Part shown: positions 53,719-61,395 of the stretch, piece after piece | How positions within the stretch are numbered: position 1 is the first letter of the stretch | How the letters are laid out: every line of letters starts with the position of its first letter | Assembly (NCBI RefSeq): GCF_013155275.1 | Contig: NZ_JABJXS010000002.1 | Coordinates: forward strand, 582,900 to 646,899 | From: Brenneria sp. hezel4-2-4 | Lineage (GTDB): Bacteria > Pseudomonadota > Gammaproteobacteria > Enterobacterales > Enterobacteriaceae | Reading direction: 5' to 3' | Length of the DNA: 64,000 nt | Notes under the pieces: generated by a model | Told to the model about the DNA's origin: nothing | The model's database searches: none | What the model saw: the letters and a program-made list of their open reading frames with translations, nothing else | Translations under genes and position numbers: made by a program

Positions 53719-54663
53719 ATGATTAATGATTTCTATCAAGATGGACATTCTCATTTGATTCCAGAGACTGCCGCGCATTACAGCGATGATTTTCACGCGG
53801 CGTTGTCTCCTCTGATCAACACCATTGCACCACTCAATGTCGATATTGTACTGGAAGGAGAAACCGGAACAGGGAAAGATACGCTGGCTCACCGTATTCA
53901 TCAGGCATCAAAATGCAGCGGCCCGCTGGTTGCGGTGAACTGCGCGGCTATTCCCGAGAGTCTGGCGGAAAGCGAATTGTTCGGCGTGGTGTCCGGCGCC
54001 TATACCGGCGCCAGCCGCTCCCGCGCCGGTTATCTGGAAAGCGCCGACAAAGGCATCCTTTTTCTGGATGAGATCGACAGTATGCCGATGACGCTACAGG
54101 CTAAAATGCTGCGGGTGCTGGAAAGCCGGGGCGTAAAGCGGTTGGGCAGCACGCAATTTACGCCTGTCGATATGCGGGTGATAGTGGCGACCCAAACGCC
54201 GTTGCTGCAACTGGTGGAGAAAGGCTTATTCAGACGGGATCTCTATTTTCGGCTGGATACGGTAAAAATACAGTTGCCCACTTTGCGTTCGTGCAGTGAT
54301 TTAATTATCCCGCTCTTTCAGCGTTTCAGTCTGGAAGCCGCGCAACGTCTGAAAAGGTCCGTACCGCTGTTGACGGCGGATATTCACGAATTGCTGCTGA
54401 CCCACGCCTGGCCCGGTAATATCCGCGAGTTAAAGGCGGCGGCCGAACGCTGGGTGCTGGGGATTTCTCCGTTGGCCATGGTGCCGCTGGCGCGTCATTC
54501 CCCTCTGCAACTGCGAGACCGGTTAAAGCGTATCGAGAGATTCCTTATTCAGGACTCCCTGCGTCGGCACGATCACTGCATCGATGAGGTGGTGATGGAA
54601 CTGGGGATCCCCAAACGCACGTTATATCACCGTCTTAAGGTGCTGAACGTCAGCGCGCGGTAG
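53719..54663 (+). CDS. hrpS: Sigma-54 enhancer-binding protein HrpS
   Basis: Activator of hrpL, 314 residues from the ATG at 53719 (AGGAG 5 bases upstream; in-frame alternatives at 53635 and 53701). No receiver domain; a single AAA+ domain with Walker A EGETGTGKD, Walker B GILFLDEID, arginine-finger region LFRRDLYFRLDT, and a C-terminal Fis-type HTH (IDEVVMELGIPKRTLYHRLK). The sigma-54 contact loop reads GAYTGA instead of the usual GAFTGA; aromatic replacement at this position is tolerated in some activators. No hrpR is present, so it acts as a homo-oligomer. Confidence 0.94.
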   Translation: MINDFYQDGHSHLIPETAAHYSDDFHAALSPLINTIAPLNVDIVLEGETGTGKDTLAHRIHQASKCSGPLVAVNCAAIPESLAESELFGVVSGAYTGASRSRAGYLESADKGILFLDEIDSMPMTLQAKMLRVLESRGVKRLGSTQFTPVDMRVIVATQTPLLQLVEKGLFRRDLYFRLDTVKIQLPTLRSCSDLIIPLFQRFSLEAAQRLKRSVPLLTADIHELLLTHAWPGNIRELKAAAERWVLGISPLAMVPLARHSPLQLRDRLKRIERFLIQDSLRRHDHCIDEVVMELGIPKRTLYHRLKVLNVSAR

Positions 54664-54813
54664 GTCACCCCCGGCCTGCATACGTCAACTGCTTCTTCGT
54701 TATAAATTCACGGGGAGGTTTCGCGGTAATGATTTTTTGGCAACGTTGCATTGTTCGGGCTCATTCCCATCTTTTGCCGTTGGCCGGCGTAAAAAATTAT
54801 GCTGAGGAATCGG

Positions 54814-54977
54814 AGGTCTCCCGAATGAGCCGCAGGACGCGGCGAAAGCCAGTGCCGCGTCGGGAACGCGTCACTGGCGGTTCGACAGGAGACCTTCGGT
54901 TCCGAAGGCACCGCGCAGCGGCATAATTTCAGCCGAAAGCCAGGGTTCGCAGGGCTGCGGCGCTTGAGCGCCCTGCG
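54814..54977. repeat. Multi-hairpin element between hrpS and hrpA
   Basis: Nested and tandem perfect stems: outer AGGTCTCC/GGAGACCT (54814-54821 with 54888-54895); inside it GCCAGTG/CACTGGC (54848-54854 with 54872-54878) continuing as CGCGT/ACGCG (54856-54860 with 54866-54870) around a 5-base loop; then CCTTCGG/CCGAAGG (54893-54899 with 54902-54908); then CGCAGGGC/GCCCTGCG (54948-54955 with 54970-54977). The density suggests a small palindromic repeat element (REP/MITE-like) or a structured RNA. No ORF or transposase. Confidence 0.55.
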
Positions 54978-55158
54978 TCGGGCGCGTGCTACGGCGTGGC
55001 ATGAAAATACCTCTCTTTTCGCGCACGAAATAGCGCTGAACTCACATATACCCTTAATCGGTAAATATGTACTAAAAGACAGAGGTCAAAGGGAGTACAG
55101 GGGTAACCCGCAGCGGTCTAATAATTGTTCTGGTTTGATAAAAACTTTCTCCCGGGCG

Positions 55159-55186
55159 GGAACTCCCTGAAGCGCGCTTCCACTTA
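55159..55186 (+). promoter_or_regulatory. HrpL promoter (hrp box) of hrpA operon
   Basis: GGAACT (55159-55164), 15 bases, CCACTTA (55180-55186): one mismatch to GGAACC-N15-CCACNNA. It lies 75 bases before the pilin gene. Confidence 0.9.
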
Positions 55187-55261
55187 ATGGATGAACAAGA
55201 TAACTGTATGCACAGTATGACGGTTCACTACCGTAAACATTCATTATATTGGAGATATATC

Positions 55262-55468
55262 ATGGCGATGGGACTTTCTCAGATTGCTTCACAGGGCGCA
55301 GCGCAAACGTTGGATTCCGCAATGGCGGGTTCGCTGACTCGTGCCGCCGGCGCTCAGGCACAGAAAATTGCGTTGGATACCGAAAACTCCATTCTGGATG
55401 GTCAGATGGATTCTGCATCCAAATCACTGAACTCAGGACAGAAAGCGGCTAAGGCGATCCAGTTCTGA
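55262..55468 (+). CDS. hrpA: Hrp pilin HrpA
   Basis: Major subunit of the Hrp pilus, 68 residues: MAMGLSQIASQGAAQTLDS then Ala/Ser/Gln-rich and helical, ending KAAKAIQF. Size and composition are those of Pectobacterium/Dickeya pilins. The start is the ATG at 55262 after GGAG; the open frame from 55187 is leader. First gene behind an hrp box and followed by a hairpin, consistent with high pilin expression. Not related to the RNA helicase hrpA at 4645. Confidence 0.92.
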   Translation: MAMGLSQIASQGAAQTLDSAMAGSLTRAAGAQAQKIALDTENSILDGQMDSASKSLNSGQKAAKAIQF

Positions 55469-55482
55469 TAATAGGTTACACC

Positions 55483-55503
55483 GCCGGGGAATCATTCCCC
55501 GGC
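55483..55503 (+). other. Hairpin after hrpA, partial terminator
   Basis: Perfect 9-bp stem GCCGGGGAA/TTCCCCGGC (55483-55491 and 55495-55503) with a 3-base loop, 14 bases past the pilin stop. It likely stabilises pilin mRNA and attenuates read-through into hrpB. Confidence 0.65.
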
Positions 55504-55539
55504 TTCACGTTTATCCTGCCCGCGACGGAATACCACACC

Positions 55540-55896
55540 ATGAAAATTACCCGTGTTAACGAGCAGCCTTCGATAGGCGGCAACCTTGAAGCGGAACCGA
55601 ACTCGGTCAGCAGCCACGATGTGTCCTGGTTCAGCGCAGCGCTTGAAGACGCGCCGGTGACGCCGGTCAGCGGCAATAGCAGTTGGCTGGGCGCGCTGGC
55701 CGAAAAATCACAGGGGTTGGGATCGGTATTTAAGGAGGCGGAACGCGAGGTGGGGCAATCCATGCGTTCCAATAACCCGAAAGATGTGCTGGATGCGACG
55801 CGCACCCTGTCGTCTTTTTACCTGGAAAGTCTGCTTAGCGCCAAGCTGGTGGCGAAAAGCGTGCAGAGTCTGGAAAAACTCACCAACTTACAGTAA
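55540..55896 (+). CDS. hrpB: T3SS protein HrpB (inner-rod family)
   Basis: 118 residues; low-complexity N-terminus and a helical C-terminus (DVLDATRTLSSFYLESLLSA, KSVQSLEKLTN), matching YscI/HrpB inner-rod proteins. Position between pilin and hrcJ is conserved in Hrp1 clusters. Confidence 0.86.
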   Translation: MKITRVNEQPSIGGNLEAEPNSVSSHDVSWFSAALEDAPVTPVSGNSSWLGALAEKSQGLGSVFKEAEREVGQSMRSNNPKDVLDATRTLSSFYLESLLSAKLVAKSVQSLEKLTNLQ

Positions 55897-55902
55897 TGGC
55901 CT

Positions 55903-56685
55903 ATGAAAACGCAGACACGAGCGATAATTGTTTTGTTAGCGCTGTTGCTGACCGGCTGCGGGAAGCTTATCGAGCTTAACCGAGGCCTGTCGGAAAACGA
56001 TGCCAATGAAGCGATCGCCATGCTGGGTCGTTACCAGATTGTCGCTGAGAAACGGGCTGACAAAACGGGCGTCACGCTGGTGATCGAAGCGCAAGATATG
56101 GAAAGGGCGGTCAATATTCTTAACGCCGCGGGTTTGCCGCGTCAGTCGCGCACCAATCTGGGGGAAGTGTTTCAGAAAAGCGGCGTGATCTCGACGCCCC
56201 TGGAAGAGCGGGCGCGCTATATCTATGCGCTGTCACAGGAGGTGGAAGCCACCTTGACCCAAATCGACGGCGTATTGGTCGCCAGAGTCCATGTGGTGCT
56301 GCCGGAGCGTATTGCGCCCGGCGAACCGGTGCAGCCGGCCTCCGCGGCGGTGTTTATAAAATACCGCGCCGAACTGGATCCGGACGGCATGGAGCCGCGT
56401 ATTCGACGAATGGTTTCCAGCAGTATTCCGGGGCTGGCAGGGAAAAGCGATAAAGATCTGGCGATTGTTTTCGTACCTGCGGAACCTTATCAGGACACCA
56501 TCCCGGTGGTTACGCTGGGGCCGTTCACGTTGACGCCGGATGAAATGGTGCGTTGGCAGTGGTGTGCGGCGCTGCTGGGCGCGCTGCTTATCGGTCTGCT
56601 GGGGTGGCGGGTTGGAAAACCCCATCTACGGCAGTGGCGGCGGAAACGCGCCGATGCACAGCAGCACCGAGCGGGGGCGGCATGA
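55903..56685 (+). CDS. hrcJ: T3SS inner-membrane ring lipoprotein HrcJ
   Basis: YscJ/FliF-family lipoprotein of 260 residues: signal peptide IIVLLALLLTGC with lipobox Cys near residue 19, periplasmic ring-building domains (LSENDANEAIAMLGRYQIVA, RARYIYALSQEVEATLTQID, RVHVVLPER) and a C-terminal membrane helix WCAALLGALLIGLLGWRVG. Part of the inner-membrane base. Stop overlaps the hrpD start (ATGA). Confidence 0.95.
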   Translation: MKTQTRAIIVLLALLLTGCGKLIELNRGLSENDANEAIAMLGRYQIVAEKRADKTGVTLVIEAQDMERAVNILNAAGLPRQSRTNLGEVFQKSGVISTPLEERARYIYALSQEVEATLTQIDGVLVARVHVVLPERIAPGEPVQPASAAVFIKYRAELDPDGMEPRIRRMVSSSIPGLAGKSDKDLAIVFVPAEPYQDTIPVVTLGPFTLTPDEMVRWQWCAALLGALLIGLLGWRVGKPHLRQWRRKRADAQQHRAGAA

Positions 56686-57302
56686 AGGAGAAAGCAATCC
56701 CGCTCAACGCGTTGACATGGTGGGTCGGGGGCTGCGTATTGCAGTCCGATGCCAGTTGGAACAGTCGGGCGTTTTTCCCCCCGGACATGGGCGACGCGTC
56801 GGCATGGATTCACGTCAATGCGCAACAGGTCTGCCGCCATTTTCATCTGCCGCTCTCGTTGCCGCAGGCGCCTGTATTTTCTCTGATGCATATCGGCCGG
56901 CTTAGCGCCTCGCAACGTAAGCAGATTTTGCGTCTGATGGCGCTGGTTTGTCAGCCTCCGCGACCGGCGCAGGCGGTAACGGAAGAGCAGGGAAAATGGT
57001 GCCGGCGGCTGGCAAAAGCGCTGCGTCCGGGGCTGTGGCTACCTGACGATCTCACCTTTATTGACGACGACTATGCCGATACGCTGACGCTGCTGCGCGC
57101 CTGCTATGGCGAACGTTGCTGGCCCCGCTTACGGTTGCTGTTCCCTCGCCCGTGGACGACAGGCTGCCGATTACTGGCAAATCCCTTACCGGCCGCAAGG
57201 CTGAATACCTTATGTGATGCGCTGATCTGGAAAGCGGCCGCTGTCGAGCACGATGAACCTCTATTTCGGGAGAAGGAAGATGTTAACCAGAAAGACGTTT
57301 AG
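56682..57302 (+). CDS. hrpD: T3SS accessory protein HrpD (YscK-like)
   Basis: 206 residues from the ATG at 56682, overlapping hrcJ by four bases; the frame stays open to 56553 inside hrcJ, which is rejected. Soluble, with two Trp/Leu-rich segments (LNALTWWVGGCVLQSDASW; LRACYGERCWPRLRLLFPRP). Assigned by the conserved hrcJ-hrpD-hrpE order; YscK-like sorting-platform function is inferred. Confidence 0.83.
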   Translation: MKEKAIPLNALTWWVGGCVLQSDASWNSRAFFPPDMGDASAWIHVNAQQVCRHFHLPLSLPQAPVFSLMHIGRLSASQRKQILRLMALVCQPPRPAQAVTEEQGKWCRRLAKALRPGLWLPDDLTFIDDDYADTLTLLRACYGERCWPRLRLLFPRPWTTGCRLLANPLPAARLNTLCDALIWKAAAVEHDEPLFREKEDVNQKDV

Positions 57303-57918
57303 CGCATTACCCGGCGCGACCGGCAATGAAGCGATAATTATTTCCGCGGCGCGGGTGGCCGAACATCAACGAAGCCGAACGCTGTGGGACGAGGCCAATG
57401 CGCGCGCGGCGATTTTACTGCAACAGGCGCGCAAGCGGGCGCAACAGGAGACGCGTCAAACGCTTGAGCAAGCCGAAGCCGGCTTTTGGCTGCAGGCGAA
57501 TCAGTTGTTGCAGGGGATGGCGCAAGAGCGGGACAACCTGGAGCAGATTTTGGTAAAGCAGGCTGGACAATTACTGCGTGAGGCGCTGAGCCGTTTACTG
57601 GATGAGGTTCCCGAGTCGGCGCAGCATACGGCGTTGCTAAAGCAACTATTAAAGCAGCAACAGGGGGAAGGGAAAGGCACGCTTTATTGCCATCCGGGGC
57701 AATTAGCGGAAGTGGATCGCTGGCTGAAAGCGCATCCCCATCTGGAATGGCGTCTGGCCAGTGATGAGACGCAGGACGACGATGCGCTGAAGCTGATTAC
57801 CGCCCACGGCGTAATGTCGCTGAGTTGGCGGCGGGCGATCGCTCAATTGCTGCCGCCGGACGTGCCGATGTCAGCGGATAGCGGCGAGTCTGGCGCGCCG
57901 TCCGAGCAAATCGCGTAA
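57280..57918 (+). CDS. hrpE: T3SS stator HrpE (YscL/FliH-type)
   Basis: 212 residues from the ATG at 57280 (GAAGGAAG upstream), overlapping hrpD by 23 bases. The N-terminal half is long-helical (ILLQQARKRAQQETRQTLEQ), the C-terminal half compact, matching the FliH/YscL stator that anchors and inhibits the HrcN ATPase. Confidence 0.88.
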   Translation: MLTRKTFSALPGATGNEAIIISAARVAEHQRSRTLWDEANARAAILLQQARKRAQQETRQTLEQAEAGFWLQANQLLQGMAQERDNLEQILVKQAGQLLREALSRLLDEVPESAQHTALLKQLLKQQQGEGKGTLYCHPGQLAEVDRWLKAHPHLEWRLASDETQDDDALKLITAHGVMSLSWRRAIAQLLPPDVPMSADSGESGAPSEQIA

Positions 57919-57934
57919 TAACGCGCTCTCGTAG

Positions 57935-57962
57935 GGAACCGCCGTAATGGATTGATCACTCA
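57935..57962 (+). promoter_or_regulatory. Internal hrp box before hrpF
   Basis: GGAACC (57935-57940), 15 bases, TCACTCA (57956-57962): one mismatch (T for C) from the hrp box, 31 bases before hrpF. In Pseudomonas syringae an hrp promoter also starts the hrpF-hrpG-hrcC-hrpT-hrpV unit, so a second promoter here is plausible. Confidence 0.7.
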
Positions 57963-57992
57963 ACTATCAGGTCAATCACAGGAGAGTTCATT

Positions 57993-58217
57993 ATGGCTAT
58001 TAATCCTACACAGCGTCGTCTGGACACGCATTTGGTTAACGCACAGCAGAAACTGGACGACATCGCCTTGAATGTCGCGGACGGGGGGGCCAGTCAGGCC
58101 GATAGTTTCGCCTTTTTTGAAGCCAGTATGGATTACTCGAATGCCAGTTGGGCGGTCGGGCAACTGTTGAGCGTCAAACATGGTTTGGCGAAGGCCATTA
58201 TCAATGACTTCAACTGA
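57993..58217 (+). CDS. hrpF: T3SS protein HrpF
   Basis: Small protein of 74 residues, AINPTQRRLDTHLVNAQQKL and ending VKHGLAKAIINDFN, matching the Hrp1 HrpF family. Family members interact with the pilus system; some workers see them as pilin chaperone-like. GGAG precedes the ATG at 57993. Overlaps hrpG by 14 bases. Confidence 0.87.
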   Translation: MAINPTQRRLDTHLVNAQQKLDDIALNVADGGASQADSFAFFEASMDYSNASWAVGQLLSVKHGLAKAIINDFN

Positions 58218-58638
58218 TTTGGCGGCCGTACTGGAGGACTGGCTGAACAGCGCCTCAGCCATGTTGCGGCTGGAAATCGACCGGGGCGCGGTGGCCGTTA
58301 TGCGGCATCCGGGCGGTATCGCCTGCTGCGCCGCCATTCCGCTTGCCGCCGCGCCGAACGACATGCTGCTCGAACGCGCTCTGTGCCTGGCTGAAGCCGC
58401 GCGTCGCCAGTTTCATGATGATGCCGCCATGTTGTCGCTTTCGCCTCAGGACCAACAGCTATGGTTATGGATGCGGCGCGAACCTGACGACATCATGCAG
58501 CTGTGCCGCACTCTGGAGACGCTTCTTAATCAACGGGATGCGTGGATGAACCTATTGTTGCCCCCGCCCAGAACGGCCCTGTCTGCATCACTCAATTTGA
58601 ATACGCAGGTTTTTTTGCAAGGAGAACAGCATGCATAA
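58204..58638 (+). CDS. hrpG: HrpG, chaperone-like regulator
   Basis: 144 residues from the ATG at 58204, overlapping hrpF and hrcC. The alpha/beta pattern (LRLEIDRGAVAVMRHPGGIA .. MLLERALCLAEAARRQF .. LSPQDQQLWLWMRRE) resembles class I T3S chaperones. In Pseudomonas syringae HrpG binds HrpV and relieves its inhibition of HrpS; hrpV is three genes downstream here. Confidence 0.84.
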   Translation: MTSTDLAAVLEDWLNSASAMLRLEIDRGAVAVMRHPGGIACCAAIPLAAAPNDMLLERALCLAEAARRQFHDDAAMLSLSPQDQQLWLWMRREPDDIMQLCRTLETLLNQRDAWMNLLLPPPRTALSASLNLNTQVFLQGEQHA

Positions 58639-60667
58639 GGCGTTATACGGATTTTTATTGGCGTTGTATCGCGTGTTTTGCTGGTCGCTGGTGCTGATCG
58701 GCATGGTCCCCACGCTTCATGCCGCCACGCCGCCGGAATGGAACAAAGGCGCCTATGCCTATTCGGCGGAACAGACGCCGCTGTCGATTATTCTGACCGA
58801 TTTTGCCAACAGCTACGGCGTGGATCTGGTGCTGGGGAATATTTCCGACAACGAGGTGAGCGCCAAAATTCGGGCCGATAGTCCGGTTGCTTTTCTCGAT
58901 CGGTTGGCGCTGGAGCATCGTTTTCAATGGTTTGTCTATAACAACGCGCTTTATGTCAGTCCGCAGGATGAACAGGCCTCGGTGCGTCTGGAAATTTCAC
59001 CGGACGCCGCGCCCGATCTTAAGCAGGCGCTCAGCGGCATCGGGCTGCTCGATCCGCGTTTCGGCTGGGGAGAGCTGCCGGACGAGGGGGTGGTGCTGGT
59101 CACCGGGCCGCAGGCCTACATTGATTTAATCCGCAATTTTAGCCAGCAGCGGGAAAAGCAGGATGAACGCCGCAAGGTGATGATATTTCCGCTGCGCTAT
59201 GCCTCGGTTTCTGATCGAACGCTGCAATACCGCGAACAGCGCGTCGTGATCCCCGGCGTCGCCACGATCCTCAATGAACTGATGGACGGTCAACGCAGTG
59301 CGCCGGTCGGCGCCTCGGGGCCGCTTCCGGCGCAGTCGGACCCCGGCATGGAGGCGATGCGCGAAAGCACCCGATCGATGATGATCCGGCTTGCCGAACG
59401 CAACAATCCGCCCCGCGGCGGAGAAGAACGCGGGCGTTATACGCTGAGCGGTAAAATCTCCGCCGATGTACGCAACAATGCGTTGCTGATCCGCGATGAT
59501 GAGAAGCGTCGCGAGGAGTATCAGCAATTGGTCGAGCATATCGATGTGCCGCAAAATCTGGTCAACATTGACGCCATCATTCTGGATGTGGATCGCTCCG
59601 CGCTATCGCGGCTGGAGGCCAATTGGCAGGCGCAGCTCGGCAACGTCAGCGCGGGCAGCACCATGATGATGGGGCGCAGTACGCTGTTTGTCAGTGATTT
59701 CAAACGCTTCTTCGCGGATATTCAGGCGCTGGAGGGTGAAGGCACGGCCTCGATCGTCGCCAATCCCTCGGTGCTGACACTGGAAAACCAGCCGGCGATT
59801 GTCGATTTCAGCCGTACGGCGTTCATTACCGCGACCGGTGAACGGGTGGCGGAAATTCAGCCCGTTACCGCCGGCACCAGTCTGCAAGTAACGCCGCGGG
59901 TGGTGGGGCAAGGGGATCAGCGCAGCATCCAACTGGTCATCGATATTGAAGACGGTCAGGTTGAAACCGGGCGCGACGGCGCCGCATCCGGCGTGAAGCG
60001 GGGTACGGTCAGCACCCAGGCGTTGATTGGCGAAAACCGGGCGCTGGTGCTGGGCGGTTTCCACGTGGAAGAGAGCGGCGATCGCGATCGCCGCATCCCG
60101 ATTCTGGGCGATATCCCGCTGTTGGGCGCGTTGTTTACCTCCACCCGGCATGAAGTTTCCCGCCGTGAACGGCTATTTATTCTGACGCCGCATCTGGTCG
60201 GCGATCAAACCGATCCGACACGCTATGTGTCAGCGGAAAACCGGCACCAGTTGAACGGCATCATGAATCGGGTTTCACAGCGCAACGGAAAAACGGATTT
60301 GTACAGTCTGGTGGAAAATGCCCTGCGGGATCTGGCCGGCAAGCAGTTTCCGGCCGGCTTTCAACAGGAAAATCGCGGTGCGCGACTGGGAGAAATCTGT
60401 CGATCGCAGCCCGGACTGGTCTATGACAGCGCCCGTTACCAGTGGTACAGCAACGGTCAGGTGCGATTGAGCGTCGGCGTGGTGCGTAACGCCGGTACGC
60501 GACCGCAGCGCGTCGATGAAGCCGCCTGCGCCGGCAGCCGGACGCTGGCCGTGGCGGTGTGGCCGAAAACCCTGCTGGCCCCGGGCGAATCCAGTGAGAT
60601 TTTCCTGGCGTTGCAGGCTGCGGCAGCGACGCAACCGGCGCGTCGTTCCTTACTGACGTCTCACTAG
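58631..60667 (+). CDS. hrcC: T3SS outer-membrane secretin HrcC
   Basis: YscC-type secretin of 678 residues: signal peptide (VLIGMVPTLHAA, cleavage near residue 34), N-terminal ring-building domains (LSIILTDFANSYGVDLVLGN; SDNEVSAKIRAD), then the secretin core with VTPRVVGQGDQRSIQLVIDI and the diagnostic ILGDIPLLGALF. Forms the outer-membrane pore. Overlaps hrpG by 8 bases; hrpT follows. Confidence 0.95.
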   Translation: MHKALYGFLLALYRVFCWSLVLIGMVPTLHAATPPEWNKGAYAYSAEQTPLSIILTDFANSYGVDLVLGNISDNEVSAKIRADSPVAFLDRLALEHRFQWFVYNNALYVSPQDEQASVRLEISPDAAPDLKQALSGIGLLDPRFGWGELPDEGVVLVTGPQAYIDLIRNFSQQREKQDERRKVMIFPLRYASVSDRTLQYREQRVVIPGVATILNELMDGQRSAPVGASGPLPAQSDPGMEAMRESTRSMMIRLAERNNPPRGGEERGRYTLSGKISADVRNNALLIRDDEKRREEYQQLVEHIDVPQNLVNIDAIILDVDRSALSRLEANWQAQLGNVSAGSTMMMGRSTLFVSDFKRFFADIQALEGEGTASIVANPSVLTLENQPAIVDFSRTAFITATGERVAEIQPVTAGTSLQVTPRVVGQGDQRSIQLVIDIEDGQVETGRDGAASGVKRGTVSTQALIGENRALVLGGFHVEESGDRDRRIPILGDIPLLGALFTSTRHEVSRRERLFILTPHLVGDQTDPTRYVSAENRHQLNGIMNRVSQRNGKTDLYSLVENALRDLAGKQFPAGFQQENRGARLGEICRSQPGLVYDSARYQWYSNGQVRLSVGVVRNAGTRPQRVDEAACAGSRTLAVAVWPKTLLAPGESSEIFLALQAAAATQPARRSLLTSH

Positions 60668-60694
60668 CGGCGATAAGACAGGAGAAAGAGAGAA

Positions 60695-60889
60695 ATGATA
60701 TGGCGTAAATATGGATTACTCATTGCTACGGCGCTGTTGTTAAGCGCCTGCTCCGCACCACGGTCGGTGGTGAACTGTACGTCGGTCACCTGCCGCCCGC
60801 AGCCTGACGATCGGCAGCTCATCATTTGGTGGCAGCCGGATTTGCGCAGCGGGCCGGCGGACTATAGCCGGGTCAGCCTGGATGAATGA
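60695..60889 (+). CDS. hrpT: HrpT lipoprotein
   Basis: 64 residues; lipobox LLLSACS (Cys near residue 19) after the hydrophobic segment LLIATALLLSA, then a short tail with two Cys (VNCTSVTC). A small outer-membrane lipoprotein assisting HrcC. Overlaps hrpV by 8 bases. Assigned by size, lipobox and position. Confidence 0.86.
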   Translation: MIWRKYGLLIATALLLSACSAPRSVVNCTSVTCRPQPDDRQLIIWWQPDLRSGPADYSRVSLDE

Positions 60890-61244
60890 ATACATGGATG
60901 TTTTCACCAGCCAGGCTGATTTTTCGACCGCGCTGGGCCGCTTGCCGGCCGGCCGCTGGGAACCCCAGCCTGGCATAACGCTACAGTTTCAGCAGCTCGA
61001 CTCCCCGCAACAGGAACGGCGCAAGATCCTGCAATTGGCGCTTGCGCCCGACAAGCGCTATCCCGGTATGCTGCGCCAGATTTTACAACGGCGCTTTCTG
61101 GAGGCGGAGACGATCGCGGAGTGGTATCTCAGTGTGGATGAGCGTCAGAACCTGCTATTGCGCTGTGTGTTGCCTGTATCCGATGACTTGCACCAGCAGG
61201 TCATCGCCGATTTATGGCGGCTGGCCGGCTTGCCTGCGCGTTGA
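60882..61244 (+). CDS. hrpV: HrpV, negative regulator of hrp expression
   Basis: 120 residues, MNEYMDVFTSQADFSTALGR, soluble alpha/beta. In Pseudomonas syringae HrpV binds HrpS and represses hrpL; HrpG counteracts it. Last gene of the hrpA operon, as usual. Cys in LLLRCVLPVSD; no motif beyond family resemblance. Confidence 0.84.
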   Translation: MNEYMDVFTSQADFSTALGRLPAGRWEPQPGITLQFQQLDSPQQERRKILQLALAPDKRYPGMLRQILQRRFLEAETIAEWYLSVDERQNLLLRCVLPVSDDLHQQVIADLWRLAGLPAR

Positions 61245-61286
61245 TAAGTCATTCAGAAGAAAATGCTTTTTTCAAACCGTCACCGG

Positions 61287-61314
61287 GGAACCGAACCGGC
61301 CGCGGAATCACTTA
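61287..61314 (+). promoter_or_regulatory. HrpL promoter (hrp box) of hrpN
   Basis: GGAACC (61287-61292), 15 bases, TCACTTA (61308-61314), 82 bases before hrpN. As at hrpF, the first C of CCAC is T. Confidence 0.82.
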
Positions 61315-61395
61315 AATGGGGAGCGCTACTTTGGATTTTCCGCAGGGCAAATACGACGGCGCTTTAACAATCCATTTAATTGTTGAGGAAATATT

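Larger units (their letters stand above)
54664..55261. other. Intergenic region hrpS-hrpA
   Basis: 598 bases without an accepted gene. The first part (54664-54811) shows nothing clear; 54812-54980 is a dense block of hairpins, described separately; 54981-55158 is unremarkable; an hrp box follows at 55159-55186 and the hrpA leader ends at the ribosome site GGAG before 55262. A 65-codon frame at 54729-54926 overlaps the hairpins and is not accepted. Confidence 0.55.

Noticed and set aside
54729..54926. Frame of 65 codons between hrpS and hrpA
   Set aside because: Arg-rich, no ribosome site, overlaps a block of hairpins, unlike any gene I know.
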